A stretch of 64,000 bases of DNA from Ligustrum vulgare (GCA_963555705.1 OY743177.1:55944096-56008095), one strand, 5' to 3'; positions 11,416-24,214 are shown, counted from the stretch's first letter. A program made the numbers and translations. The notes: generated from the letters alone by a model not told the origin.

Positions 11416-14199
11416 ATGGAAAGAGTTGGGGGAATGGGTTCACAGGAGATGCTAGCGATGGCGGTTCCCGTCAGAGACTTCTGTCCCATCTCTCTGTCGG
11501 TTTTTAGTTCCCGCTTATTTAGGGAGCAGATTAAGAGGAGAAATAGGAAAAATAGTGGCATAATCTATTTGAGTGATTCTGACAGCGAAGAAGAAAGAAA
11601 CCAGAACTACATGGCCCATCTGTCGTCTGAAGAGGAATCTGCGCTAAGAGAACTCCGAAGCAAGCGTGATAGAGACAGGGGGAAAGAGGGAGCAACGGGT
11701 CCTTCTTCTGACCCACAGAGTCTTGATTTGGGCACCAGGGCCCCTTTCCGGGCGCATAGAGAGGAGTTGGGGCTCTCAGAGGAGTAGATAGCCCAGGTCG
11801 AAGGTTGGGTGGACCTGGTAAACAAAACATCAGGATATCAATTGGATCCTGACCCAAACTGAGATTTGTGGGAGAGCAGTGAGGTCACTACTGAAATTCG
11901 AGGATTCGATTTAGCTAGGGCCTCGGAAAAATTCAGAATGCCAGAAGGGATCCATTTGGTGCATCCTACACCTTCCTGCCGACCATGCAGTCCTCCTCCA
12001 GGCCAAGCGGCCATCTGTTACGATGCTTTGTCCTGCGGTATGAGGTTTCCCCTGCACCCCTTCTTTAGGGCCCTGCTTAGGAGCTACAACTTGTGTCCCT
12101 ACCAGTTGGCACCTAACTTCTGGACCCAGGCCGTGGGCACTTGGCTAGCGTGGCAGGAGGTCAACCCCGACCATCCTATCTCCCTATACATTATACATAC
12201 TTTATACACTCTGAAGAAGTCAGTGAGAAGGGAGAGGGACATGAGAGCCGACGTGAAAGACTGGTATTATTTGTCCCCTAGGGGCTCCTATCCTCCTGCC
12301 ATTACTGGCCAGCCGACCTCTATAAAGAACTGGAGGAATCAATGGTTCTGGGTAACTGGGGAGTGGCAGAGTTCTCCTGTGGACCCTTGTCTAGAAATTT
12401 TAGTTCCTAGAACTTTTTCCCTTCCTAGTGAGTCGTGTGTTTGCTTTAGTGTCCTTAAATGTCATGTGTCACTTGTTTTTATTTTCAAGTCACCTTTCTT
12501 TGCTGGTTTTTTTTTCTTAACATGTTTGCAATTTGTGACAGGGGATACTTTTGCTCACCTCCTCCCCGACGCAGACCTAGCGGCAGTGAGGCGCTTGTTC
12601 GCTTATAGGGGCACCTTCCAAGGGGTCATTCAGCAAAATAAGCTGTTTGTGAAGCACGGTCTTATGCGAGCTATGGGTAAGTTCGCTTCCTTATTACTGT
12701 TTCATCCTACGCCCCTTTTCTCTGCTTGCAGCTTTATTTTCCTTTCTTTCTTGCTAGGTTCTAAGGATTTTCCGAAGATCTCTCTGAAGGGTCTCATGGC
12801 TACTAAGATTCCCCCTGCTCTTCGCCACGGTAGTGAAATCGAGAGAAAACAGAAAGCGGTCCTGGCCAACTTGCAAGTTGGGGTGGCGAAGGAAACGTCT
12901 GAGAGGTCTGCTGCTCAACTTCAGGGCCCTCTTCCAACCCTAATGCCACCGCCTACTCTGCTGAATGTGGGCCCTCAGAAACCTGACACAGAAAAGGAGG
13001 CCGACCCTAAGGGAGTCCTTCCAAAGGGGAAAGGGAAAAGGTCTGACAGGGGCGGATCCAAAAGAGACAGGGAGGCCAAGGATGTCTCAGTGCCGCCTCC
13101 TTTATCCGAGGACATATTTGAACATGCTCTTGAGGAGGAGCCTGCCCCCCTGAAGAGACTCAGAAGAGGTAAGGGCAAGGAATCTACCTCTGCACCTCCG
13201 CCTCCCATGATTGAAGACCTGGAGGATAAGCCCTCTGTGTCCATTCCGGGCTTGGTCTATGAAATGACACCGGAGGGAGCAGAGGAGCTCAAGCACATCA
13301 AAACCAGCATTCTCCCCAGGGATGTCACCTTCAGCCCTTCACTATTTGACTCTCCCAGCTCCCCTCCAGCCCGGGCCGCCTTTATTACTGAACAGTTTTG
13401 GACAGAGGGTTGGTCTGCTTTCTCCTCCAGCGTTAGTCCGTCCCGGAAGTTGATCGCCGCCAAGGCCATGAATGCCAGGGCATTGGCCCTTATTGACGAG
13501 GTGGAGTCGTCTGTGGATGAGGCACAGAGGGACAAAAAGAATGTTGAGACTGCTCTCCGGCATGTGGATAATATGCTCAAGGAGATCAACGACCAGCTAT
13601 CCATAGCCCGTAAATCTTCTTCAGAGGAAAGGGTTAATGCGAAGCGCCTCCAGGAGGACAATGATAAACTGAAGCATGACCTCCGGGCCTCCGAGTCAGA
13701 CGTGGCGGTCTTGTGCAAGAAACTGGACTACTCCGACCGCGCATAATCTATCGCCTCTGAGGCCCTGGTCGTCGCTAACGCAGCCAAGTTGAAGCTGGAA
13801 ACTGAGGTGGAGGCATTCAATGAGAAACTGGAGAGGGAGCTGGAGGCTAGGAAGAAGGTTGAGGAAGATTACACTTCCCTGGAGAAGCATATTGACTCCA
13901 GAGTTTCCAAGGCTTTTGAGCGTACCATAGAGGCCAGGGTGAAGGAGGTTCTAGACATAGAAGTGTCGAAAGCAGTTCAGAACTTCAAGGATACTTTTGA
14001 GGAGACCCCGGAGTACGAGGCTATGCAGCGGGTGTTTGGGAACTCAGGGGCCAGGATGGCCTTGGGGGACATAAAGGAGGCTTTTCCTACCTTGGACTTG
14101 TCCTCCATTGAAGCATTCTATCCTGAGCCCCAAGATGCTCCTGCAGATCCTTTAGGTGCATCCAGCAAGGGCCCTCCAGAAGGCGTTCCCCCACAATGA
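11416..14199 (+). pseudogene. Antisense ORF of Tat element: 'putative gypsy type transposon' (PF04195-like) protein, three nonsense codons
   Basis: One reading frame runs from ATG 11416 to TGA 14197-14199, broken only by TAG 11785, TGA 11860 and TAA 13744, each one C-to-T change from a sense codon. The N-terminus is acidic and serine-rich. The central block (about 12030-12390) has GMRFPLHPFFRALLRSY and QLAPNFW, typical of the plant domain annotated as putative gypsy-type transposon (PF04195). A basic proline-rich linker follows. The last 250 residues form a long predicted coiled coil. Two stretches look like introns: 12428-12541 (GTGAGT...ACAG, 114 bp) and 12677-12757 (GTAAGT...CTAG, 81 bp). 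Both are multiples of three without stops, so the frame also reads through them. The role of this protein is unknown; despite the Pfam name it shows no catalytic motif I recognise. It converges with pol, whose stop is at 14913. Confidence 0.8.
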
Positions 14200-14912
14200 C
14201 CCTCTTCCATTTTTGCCTTGTTTTTAGTTAGTTTAGTTTTTAGTTTTTGTAAGTGCCCCGGCACCTGATACTGTAAATGCAACTTTTACTTGATTTGTAA
14301 ATGTCTCATTCTTACGAATGGAATAGTTTGCTATGATTTCGCCGCAGTGACGTTTCAAAACTGTTTAAGTGAATGCTTCGTGATTGTATGATGAAAATGT
14401 GGGAAATTATAAGTGTTTGTAGATGTGTAGTCCCTCAGATCTAGCGAGCTTAATGCGTTCACGCTTGCTGGTTGGATCTGATCTTGACCAAAAAAAAAAT
14501 TTATATGACGACATTTGGTTGAATTCGAGTGTTTCCAAAATGTAAATGCCTTTAGAAAATGCCTCTCAAACGTATCGCGTATTGCATGTTTAATGGGTAT
14601 CTGAGTGGTTCGAGACATTTATGTTTACCAATGAGATCTGATTTTGGCAAACATTTAAACATACATAAGTCACACTTTGTAAAGTCTGTGTATGCAGTTT
14701 TGGTTGCACTAAGATCTTTGCGGTGCTAACACATTCAATTTCTTACGTAACGGCCGTAGTGTAGGCTTATAAGAGTCCCTTGTTTGTAATAAACTTCATG
14801 CATGGCGAATATGCATGGCTAATTAGTATTTGGTGCAATCCTCATCATAATTTACTAGTGATTTCATACAACCATGTGACAATGTTGTACCTCATTGAAG
14901 TGGAATTTGACT
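14200..14912. other. Space between the convergent antisense ORF and pol
   Basis: Non-coding. It probably contains the 3' ends of transcripts from both directions. T-rich sequence follows the antisense ORF stop, and a poly-A-like run lies at 14489-14498. No gene is seen. Confidence 0.5.
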
Positions 14913-17900
14913 TATTGAAAATAGCGACGAAGGTGATCTGTGTTCCAAGGATTACACAAAGGTACCCCGGATAAATCTTCAATTATGTAGGTACCAGGTA
15001 CCACCTCGGTCGTGATCCTGTAAGGGCCTTCCTAGTTAGGACCCAAAGTCCCTACTCCTGGTTCTTGAGTTGAAGGAAGAACCTTTTTTAGGACTAGGTC
15101 CCAAATATTAAAGCGTCGCCCTTTCACCCTTTTATTGTAGTATCGAGCCATCTTTTCCTGGTATCTGGCCATCACCACTTGAGAATCGTTCCGTTTCTCC
15201 ATGAGGAAATCCAAACCGGCCATTTGTGCTTCTTCGATTCTCACTTCGTCGTAATGAGTTTGTCGAAGTGAAGGGACCCCAATTTCAACGGGACATACCT
15301 CCTCGGCGCCATATGCCAATGAGAACGGTGTTTCACCAGTTGAGGTGTGAGAAGTGGTGCGAAGCGCCCATAGCACTTGTGGGAGCTCATATACCCATGC
15401 GCCCTTTTTGGATTCCAACTTCCTTTTCAGGGTGTTTTTTATAGTCTTGTTCACTGCTTCCACCTTCCCGTTGGCCTGCGAGTGATGTGGAGATGAAAAC
15501 AGCTTTCTAATTCCCAAATCATCACACAACTCGTCTACGCTTCTGTTTTTAAACTGTTTAGCATTGTTACTAACCAGCGAATGGGGTATCCCAAACCGGC
15601 ATATGATATTCTTCCAAATGAACTTGGTGGTGTTGGCCTCGGTGATTCTCATAAGTGGTTCAGCTTCGACCCACTTGGTGAAGTAGTCAATTGCTACTAT
15701 AGCAAAGCAATTATTTTCGACACCCCTAGGCATAGGACCTATAATATCAACCCCCCATTTTGAAAAAGGCCAAGGGATGGTCACCACGATTAGTCTGTGA
15801 TGTGGTTGATGCAGTGTGGTTGCGTGTCTTTGGAATTTATCGCACTTGCGCACGAAGTCATGTGAGTCCTTTCGCATAGTGGGCCAAAAATACCCCTGTT
15901 TGAGGGCTTTCCGAGCTAGCGATAGTGCCCCGGCATGGTTTCCACATATGCCCTCATGGATTTCTCTCATTACATATCGCCCTTCCTCAGGCCCAACACA
16001 TCTTAGCAGCGGGGAGGTGTAACTCCGTTTATAGAGTAGATCATCCAAGAGTACGAAATTTGCAGCATACCTTTGCAATTTCCGAGCTGCTTCCGGCTCG
16101 TTTGGCACTGTCTGGTGCCTCAAATATGCAATCAGCGGATTCATCCAGGATTTCTCTTCCTCTACTGTCAAAATCTCTGGTCCTGGCTCAATAGAAGAGG
16201 TCAACATGCGCTCAACCGGGATCAGATTATATAGCTCTGCATCACTGCTGCTTGCTAGTTTGGACAGAGTATCAGCATTGGAATTTTTTGTTCTGGGGAT
16301 GTGCTGCAATTCCATTTCTTCAAAGTGTACCGCCAAATCTCTTACTTTCTTCAAGTAAGCGATCATAGAGGGTTCTTTGGCAGAAAATTGCCCATTGAAT
16401 TGATTTACAACGAGCTGCAAATCGCTGTTCGCCACTATGGACTTGATCTTCAAAGCTTTGGCAAGTCTTAACCCAGCTAACAATGCCTCGTATTCAGCAA
16501 CGTTGTTCGAGGCTTTGAACTCAAAGCGGATTGCGCTATGTAGTTTAAACCCCTCTGGGCTTATTAGTAATATAATATGCCCGCCCCGGATCACTCCTTA
16601 GCCAAGGACCCATCAACAAATAATTTCCACTCCTGGCTATCATCCGTGTTATCAACCATTTCGACCTCCGGTGGGTGTGTGAATTCGACTACGAAGTCAG
16701 CCAAAGCTTGGCCTTTTACTGCAGTTCGAGGCGCGTAGTGTATGTAAAACTGGCTGATTTCTATTGCCCATTTCAGTAATCTCCCAGATACATCTGGTTT
16801 TCGCAACACTTGTCTCATGGGAAAGTTGGTGAGCACGTGTATGGAGTGTGCCTGAAAGTAGGGACGAAGTTTGCAAGAAGCGGTGAGTAGTGAGAGGGCA
16901 AGTTTCTCCATATCTGGGTAGCGTGTCTCCGCATCTAGCATGTCTTTGCTCACGTAATATACTGGAAATTGATTCCCCTCCTCTTCTCTGACAAACACGG
17001 AGCTAACAGCCTCCTTGGACACAGCTAAATACAAGTAGAGAGGCTCGCCAGCCTTTGGCTTCGATAGCAATGGGGGTCGTCCCAAGGATGTTTTCAGGTC
17101 GGCGAAGGCCTGCTCACACTCCGGTGTCCACTGGAATCGCTTCCCCCCTTTTAGGATTTTGAAAAATGGCAAGCATTTGTCTGTAGATTTGGAGAAGAAT
17201 CGATTCAAGGCTGCAATTCTTCCCGTTAAGCTTTGCACTTCCTTTGGATTTCGAGGCGATTGCATGTTTAACAAAGCATTGATTTTGTCGGGATTAGCTT
17301 CGATTCCTCTTTTATTCACCATGAACCCAAGAAATTTTCCAGATGCTACTCCAAATGCACACTTCGCTGGGTTGAGCTTCATTCGATATTTCCTCAAAAC
17401 CTCGAAGGCCTCTGATAAATGGCGGATATGATCCGCGGCGACCATGCTTTTGACCAACATGTCATCGACATACACCTCCATGGTGTTTCCCAATTGTTTT
17501 ACAAACATGCGATTTACTAGCCTCTGATAGGTAGCTCCCGCATTTTCCAAGCCGAACGGCATTGCTTTGTAGCAATAGAGTCCTTTATCTGTTATAAACG
17601 AGGTATGCTCCTCGTCCGATTCGCACATGGGGATCTGATTGTATCCGGAGTAAGCATCCATGAAGCTCAGCAACTCATGCCCTGCTCTAGAGTCAACCAA
17701 TTGATCGATCCGGGGCAGTGGGAAGCTGTCTTTTGGACATGCCGGGTTCAAGTTCGAAAAATCAATACATACTCTAAGCTTCCCATTGTGTTTTGGTACC
17801 AAAACAGGGTTTGATACCCACTTCGGATAGCGCGATTCTCTGATGAAGCCATTTTTCAATAACTTCGTGACCTCGTCTTTCAAGGCCTCATACTTGTCCG

Positions 17901-18473
17901 AACTCATAGGTCTTCTCTACTGCCTATGCCCAGGGCTTCGTGGATCAATCTGGAGTCTGTGACAGGCCTCCTTAGGATCGATCCCAACCATGTCGCCATG
18001 CTTCCATGCGAATACATCGAGATTTTCAAGTAAGAAGCTCTTCATTTGATTTTTGTATTCAATTGGTGAATCCAATCCGATCTGCAATTCCTTGATTGGA
18101 TCAAGCGGGTCTACGCCGAAGCATTCTAGCCTTTCGGCTGGGGTGGAGCAGTTGTCTCATACCATTCTTGGGTCCAGATCTTCCAGGTCCTCTTCTAGTG
18201 TCATCTTGACATCCTTGGTTCCAAAAAGCTCTTCACCCAATCTTTCAGGGTCTGGAGCAGCCTCTGCCATAGCTACATCGCTAATCATGTTCAAGCTTCA
18301 ATCTTGAAACTTTCGGATTGCGTTCGTGTAACAGGCCCGCGACTCGGTTTGGCTCCCTCTTACAGTCGCAACACCATGTACTGTGGGGAACTTCATGCAA
18401 ATGTACTTTGTATACGTTGCAGCCCCTAAGTCAATGAGACCGGGCCTCCCAATTGAGCCATGATAAGAGGAGA
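14913..18473 (-). pseudogene. pol (RT, RNase H, integrase) of the Tat-like element, degraded
   Basis: Reading leftward from the solo LTR, a linker contains SSYHGSIGRPGLIDLG. Reverse transcriptase follows (about 16950-17900) with MDAYSGYNQIPM, MPFGLENAGATYQ and the catalytic YVDDMLVKS. RNase H comes next (LFVDGS, then VAEYEALLAGL and NSDLQLVV). Integrase has the zinc-binding H-H-C module and the catalytic core, then a C-terminal domain ending at TAA 14913-14915. Breaks are TGA 18298, TGA 18157, TAG 17917, a TGA plus frameshift near 16591 in RNase H, and TAG 15032 near the C-terminus. Two integrase residues are also lost. The second zinc-pair cysteine is F (KCDKFQRH), and the middle catalytic aspartate position reads VSNNAKQF, with N for D. 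The enzyme set is therefore inactive, although RT keeps its YVDD. Confidence 0.9.
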
Positions 18474-18478
18474 TTTTG

Positions 18479-21400
18479 TGTAGCGATCAAGAATTTTACA
18501 CAATAATTATTTTTAATATTTAGAAAATTGTGTCGCTACTATTTCACCCATTGTTTTGAAGTTAACACCGCGACGTGTTCGTCTAGCCAAGTCAAGAAAT
18601 ATCGAATTTGTTCGATTTTAAATTAAAATCCGAATTTCTAAAATTATGTTATTTTAATTATTTATTCAAAGTATTATTTTCAAAATCATTTTGAATTCCA
18701 AATTTATTAAAATATCTCAATTTTCCTTATTCAAATTATTTCAAGTCCAAATACGTAATTCGATTTTATCTCAAAATTTATTTATTCTCAAATGTATTTT
18801 CAGTCCAAAAACATATCTGTTTCAAATACGCTTCTTGATCAAAGTTAGTCCAATATTCATAATCAAAATTTATATTACATAAATTTCCCTACACATGTTG
18901 ATTTTCTTTTTTTTTCCATCTAATTGCACCCCACATGTTTTCTTCTTTATCACCAAAGCATCCCCATCATATCTTTACACCAATTTTATCAAACAATTCC
19001 CACCACCACCGTATGCATCACATTTTCAACCAAATCAACCATCATTATGTTTCAAGAACATAATGATGATGTATCCATGTTCTATTTTTTTTATCACACC
19101 AAATTCTCCACTACAAATCCTCTGCCTAATGCCAATTATAAATTTCCTCCTCGATCAGAAACCATCAGCAGCCACCATTTACCACACACAGATCAACCTA
19201 CAGCAAGCCATAACTGTTTCATCACTGCAACCACTGATCTACCAACCAAACCACCACCCTCTGCAACTCACAGCCGAATCCACTACCAATACTGCCATCC
19301 ACAACCACTAGTTAACCAATTCATCAATCCGGCCAGTTTCCTCCCAGTTTCCTCCATTCAACTACATCCAATTCAATTTCCATTTTCAGAATTCCCATTT
19401 GCAAGATCAACAATCTCAGCCATTATCATCAATTCTGATATCCTACAACCACCATCACCGCAATCACCATCTTCATCATCACTGCAGCAAATTTCCACCA
19501 CCGGTATCATCATCCTCATCACCATAATCAACATCATCAATTCATCCCTAATTGCTACCACGAAACCCACCACCTGCCGCAACCCAAATCGCAGAAAGCT
19601 CAACCACCACCGGATTTTTCAGTCAAGACCCAACAGCCATGGCCAATTCACCATTATCAGATTTCCTCAAACCAACACTGCCTCGTCATAATTTCCACCA
19701 CTGTGGTCAGTTACAACCACCACGAAATCGCAGCCAAATACCAAATCAAAATCAAACCCAAAACCCTAAATATAACTTACCCAAGCAAGACTTACCTCGA
19801 CCGCCGGAAAATCGCTACCTAAAGCCGCGATTTTCACCTCGGATTCCAGCCCTAACTTCGCACTCAAAATTAGCAACAAATCCCTCAAACCGGAACCACT
19901 TTCTTGCCGCCGTCCACCGCAACCTTCTGGCGATGTTGTGCCGGCGCATCGCCGACTGAAGATCGGTGAATATTTTTCCCAGCCTTCGTTGCTTCACCAG
20001 TTCACCTTGGTCCGATTTCAGTGAGAGTGAGAGAGTGTTGAGAGAGAAAGGGTTAAGATCTGATTTATTTATTTAATTTCAGAAATTTGCACTTTGGTCC
20101 CTACGTTTTCTAAATGATTTAAATCAGTCCCTACAGCTTTGAATAGTTTATTTCAGCCCTTTTAAAGTTTTAAAGTTATTTCAAATCAGCCCTCAAGTTT
20201 TAAAAAGATTTTATTTCAGTCCTTTCAGCTTTTAAAGTTATCCATTTCAGTCCCAAAGTTTTAAATGATTTTATTCAGCCTTCATTTTCAAAATCTACTA
20301 TTTCAACCCTATTGTTTTGAGTTTCCGACTCAACTTTCAAAAGTATTCATTTTAGTCCATCAACTTTCAAAACATCAATTTTAGTCATCAAATTATAATT
20401 TATCATTTTGAACTATATATTCGATAAACTAAAGTGACTTATTGGCTAAGACGAAGCGTACGGAGAATTTAAAGAAATTGAAGTCATTCCCGCTCAACTT
20501 TGCACTCGTCGGATTTGAGGTAGACTCGCACTTATTAATTGATTTAAATTATGATTTCATATGAATGTCATGTGACTTGTGAAAGTCAATTTTTAAGAAA
20601 AGCAAGTATGTTTTTATGAAAGGTAAATATACCTTATGTTGTTATGAAAAGTAAGTATGTTTTTATGAAAAGAAAATATACTTTATGTTTTTACGAAAAG
20701 TAAGTATACCCTATGCTTCACGAAAATGTTTTTTTGGATCATTGCTATGAAATCAATCTACCAAGATTGTTTTGGGTCCCATATGATAAGTTATGATATG
20801 TTAAGGGGACCGGAGTTTTAGTAGCGCTACACATAAGAATTCTTGCCACGAAGTTCGGTAACATTCTTGTGTCTCCTATGTTTATGAGGATTTGCCACGA
20901 AGTTCGGTAAAATTCCTGTGTTTCCATATGTTTATGAGGATTTACCACCTAAGTTCGGTAAAATTCCTGTCGCATATGATGCAATTGATCCCTATGAATT
21001 TCAAAAATTATGCTTGGTATATTTACTGTGATTTTACTGTTATTATGATTTTACTGCATAAGAATTCTTGCCACCTAAGTTCGGTAAAGTTCTTGTATGT
21101 TTATGAGGATTTAAATCCTATCTTATGTTATGCTTTCAAAAGAAATTATGCTTGGCATAATTAAAATGTTTTTATAAGTATATGGTTTTCAAAGAGCTGT
21201 TTTCAAAGAGCTATTTTCAAAGAGCCTATGATTTGTAAAATATGTCCCGTGCTGTAATGCACAATATGAGTTTTATCAAGAGCAGTTTTATAAAGAAGCT
21301 CTATCAATGCCCGTTTTATAAAGAGCCGGGATTTGTGTGTTTAATCATCTTATAAATTAAATTAATTTGCGATGAGTCTACTGAGTATTTCCCCCATGAA

Positions 21401-21775
21401 ATACTCACCCTACTTTTTAACAGTTTTGCAGATTTCGGAGACGGTGGCGAGCGATGAATGATGGTGGCAATAATCGTTAAACGGTTGAAAGTTTGACGTT
21501 AATGATTTCCGTATTTTTTCCAAACAATCGAATAATTTAGAGAAGTTCATTTATTTGAGAAATTATGACATTGTCAATTTCTTTACAAAAATTAATGGTT
21601 CGATTTACTATTTCAAATGGTTTCATAAATGTTTTCAATTTTATCGGCCATTACAGTTTATTTAATGTTGCCAAAAATGAATTTCAACTATTTCTTCCGC
21701 AAAAATATTATTCGAAAAAAAATTTAGACAGAAAATGACGTAGTGAATCGGGTATACGGAACTCGGGGCGCTACA
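18479..21775 (+). mobile_element. Solo LTR (about 3.3 kb) nested in pol, probably from a Tekay/Del-type gypsy element
   Basis: The sequence starts TGTAGCGATC and ends CGGGGCGCTACA, so it has TG...CA ends with a 6-bp inverted repeat. It is flanked by a perfect 5-bp duplication TTTTG (18474-18478 and 21776-21780). Removing it and one TTTTG rejoins the pol coding frame across the site (protease VVDK to ISSYHGSIGRP). No gag, pol, second LTR or PBS is inside, hence a solo LTR left by LTR-LTR recombination. Large LTRs with GGGGCG(C/T)TACA ends are typical, in my recollection, of Tekay/Del chromoviruses; that assignment is tentative. The interior has a CAC-rich stretch (18900-19960) whose ORFs are low-complexity. 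It also has two sets of short tandem repeats, at 20590-20710 and 20820-21120. Confidence 0.85.
20590..21120 (+). repeat. Short tandem repeats inside the solo LTR
   Basis: Set one repeats TTTTATGAAAAGTAAGTAT-like units (about 20590-20710). Set two repeats TTTATGAGGATTTGCCACGA followed by AGTTCGGTAAAATTCCTG, four to five copies between about 20840 and 21110. Confidence 0.75.
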
Positions 21776-21780
21776 TTTTG

Positions 21781-22256
21781 TCCACCACCAAAAATTCCAT
21801 AGGGATTCTGGAAATGGCTGGTGCTTGCCCTACTTTGGTCATTAGGGTTATGGATCCTCTGGGGGTTATGCTATCTCCTGTGAATCCATATATCGGGTCA
21901 GGGACTGGGATGAGTGGAGCATTGATCCCCATTTTATCGAAAGTTACCCCGTAAATTACATTTACCGAGGCACCATCGTCCACCATCATCCGTGATAATC
22001 CATTCCGAGCTGCCACCACCCTGATAACCAATGCGTCTTTGTATGGGAAGTGCACCCCAATGGCATCGTCTTGCGTGAATGTGATGGATTCCGTCCGAGG
22101 CATCCCAACAGGATGTGAATGGATATGATAATTCACGTTGGCAGGTTGTTTGGCCTCTCTTATATACCTTTTCTGGGAGTTGTTGGTGCTCCCACCTGGG
22201 TGGGGGCCTCCCAGTATTGTATCGATTTCACGAATGGGGAGGTCGGCCACAGGCAC
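21781..22256 (-). pseudogene. Protease-region segment of the Tat-like element
   Basis: This frame encodes DTILGGPHPGG and then an aspartic-protease-like core, MMVDDGASVNVIYGVTFDKM, with DDGAS in place of the usual D-T/S-G motif. It ends at the solo LTR insertion (VVDK). It is in a different frame from the upstream gag, so a frameshift lies between about 22257 and 22350. The protease would normally cut the Gag-Pol polyprotein. Here it is separated from RT by 3.3 kb of inserted DNA and cannot form part of a polyprotein. Confidence 0.8.
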
Positions 22257-24163
22257 AGGTGGCTCCCGTGTATCTTTAGCATGTGCCGAGGCGGTATCCT
22301 GGCCCTTATTCTTGTCTCTTTGACGATTGTCAATTCTTTCCTTAGTTGAGTTCTTCCACGGAGCTCTCCTATCAGCTCGGTTGAACTTCTGACCACCAGT
22401 TTTCTGGGTTCTCCCTGTGTCGAGGGGAAAATCACCCCCCTTCTCCCCTGCGCTTTTTGGTCAGCTAGCATGTGAGTTTCCCCGCAATCCTCCGTTGCAT
22501 GGCCGTAATATCTGTGATAGGCGCAGTAAGCCCCAATCATGGGCTGTTTTCCACTTTGGCCGCTTTCCACTCTCCCTTGAGCCGTGGGAGGATTTTGAGA
22601 AGGGGTGTTGGAGTGTAAGTGAGGGATAGCTTCCGTGATTTCTGCTGCAAAGCTGGATCCCGTCCCTGGGAATGGACGAGGCACTCCACCTCGGTTACCG
22701 CCAACCCTATCCTTGTTTCCTCCTATCTTGAGGTCCACTTCGTTGGAGTATCCAAGGTTATATCTCCCTTGGGGATGATTGTCTCTATCCCTAGCCATTT
22801 CCTCTGACACAATCTCTTCTACTAGGGTATTGTAATCCCTTGGTTTTCTGCTCCGAACATCCCTCCAGAACATGCTGGTCATATCTAGCCCTCCTTTTAA
22901 AGCGGAAAACATCTCCGCTTTCGCAGATATGCATCTCTTCAATAAACCTAGCTAGGTAATTTTTAAAGACTCGTCCCTTCCTTGCCTCAGATCTTGAAGG
23001 CGTTGTAGCAGGAGCTGGCCAGGCCTGGAGGAAACGAAGCCATTTTTAAAAGCAGTCTTCATATCTCTCCAACTGTGAATGCTGCCAGGAGGGAGTTTTT
23101 TATACCATCGTATGACACTTCCCTCAAGGGTCAAAGCAAAGGCTTTACATTTCAATGCCGGGGTGGCTCCGGCTATTTCCATGCTGGCGCGGTAGTTTAA
23201 CAGGTGATCATCGGGATCACCTCGGCCAGAGTATTTTGCGATTTCTAGCATCTCAAAGTCATGAGGTACGAGGCACCTACGGAGGCCCTCTGTGAAGGGA
23301 CTTGTTTCCTCTTCATCATCTAGCTCGTACGAGGACATTTCACTGTTCTCATCGCGACTGGAATCCATTGGATCATGGTATTGGTCATAGAGCGGCGGAG
23401 CATATTCTTGCCTTTATGGTGGCAAAGCACGGCCGTAGTTTGGCCTTTCGTGGGTTGGTAACTCGTTGCGAGATTTTGTCCGACCTGCTTCGGCTCTTCT
23501 TTCCTGCCTATTCCTAGGCCCATGTGTTGAGGCCAACCTTTCTACTCCCACTCCATGTTGATCCTTATGGATTTGACCCTGCGACAAGGCTTCTTTAGCG
23601 CGTCGCTCCCGCCTATTTCTAGGCTCAGTTGTGTTGTGCCGACCTGGGTCCGTTTGCCCCCTTCACAGGCTTCTGAATAACCCTCCTATTCGGCTAAAGA
23701 CACTTCCGGATTTTGCAGGAGAAGCCTCCCTGCGTCTAGCTGGGAGTGGGTCTTGTTCTTCAGGCCTTCCACGCTCCGGGACTTCCTCGTAGAGGGGCTC
23801 GGAATCCACTTCGGCATAAGCCTGTGGATCTTGATAATAATACGAGGCAGTGGCCGCCTCGGATGGTGAATAATGTGGCTGCGGGTATTGCTGAGGCATC
23901 ACAGGTTCGTTCATAACATACCCTCTAGCCATAAAGGCATTCATTGCAGCCGTCTGTTCTATCTGCTGCTTCTGCACTTCTAGCATTTGAGCCGCCATGC
24001 GTGTCATGTCACGCATCATGTGGCGATTACGGTGACGGCGGGGTGGGTTAGGTTGTGCCACTTCCTCGTTAGTGTTCTCATGAGGTCTTTGAGGAACCTC
24101 TTCCTCACTATTCCGGCCATTTCCTCCCCTACGGGGGTTAACATCATCGTCACTTTCGTCCAT
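22257..24163 (-). pseudogene. gag of the Tat-like element, three nonsense codons and a frameshift
   Basis: The start codon is at 24161-24163 (MDESDDDVNPRRGG). One frame continues leftward to about 22340 with stops at TGA 23663, TAA about 23414 and TAG 22949. Domain order: an acidic, Arg-rich N-terminus with a QKQQIEQTAAM helix; the retrotransposon gag core (KYSGRGDPDDHLLNY, ALTLEGSVIRWYKKLPPGSI, FKNGFVSSRP); and a downstream region with a Cys/His cluster (YCAYHRYYGHATEDC) that may bind nucleic acid. Gag packages the element RNA into virus-like particles. Each stop is one C-to-T change from a sense codon. Confidence 0.88.
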
Positions 24164-24214
24164 GTTCAGAGAGACTTATTGGTTTCAGTTTATCTCTCAA
24201 GTATAGATAGACTT

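Noticed and set aside
15226..17814. Plus-strand ORFs of 60-90 codons in the pol region
   Set aside because: Antisense shadows of RT, RNase H and integrase.
18895..19959. Three overlapping plus-strand ORFs of 135-255 codons
   Set aside because: Low-complexity His/Pro/Thr-rich translations of a CAC-rich tract inside the solo LTR; several frames are open at once, the mark of biased composition.
18480..21774. Reading the nested insert as a DNA transposon with GTAGCG inverted ends and a 7-bp duplication
   Set aside because: A 5-bp TTTTG duplication with TG...CA ends explains the same bases better and fits an LTR; no transposase or transposon-like subterminal structure is present.
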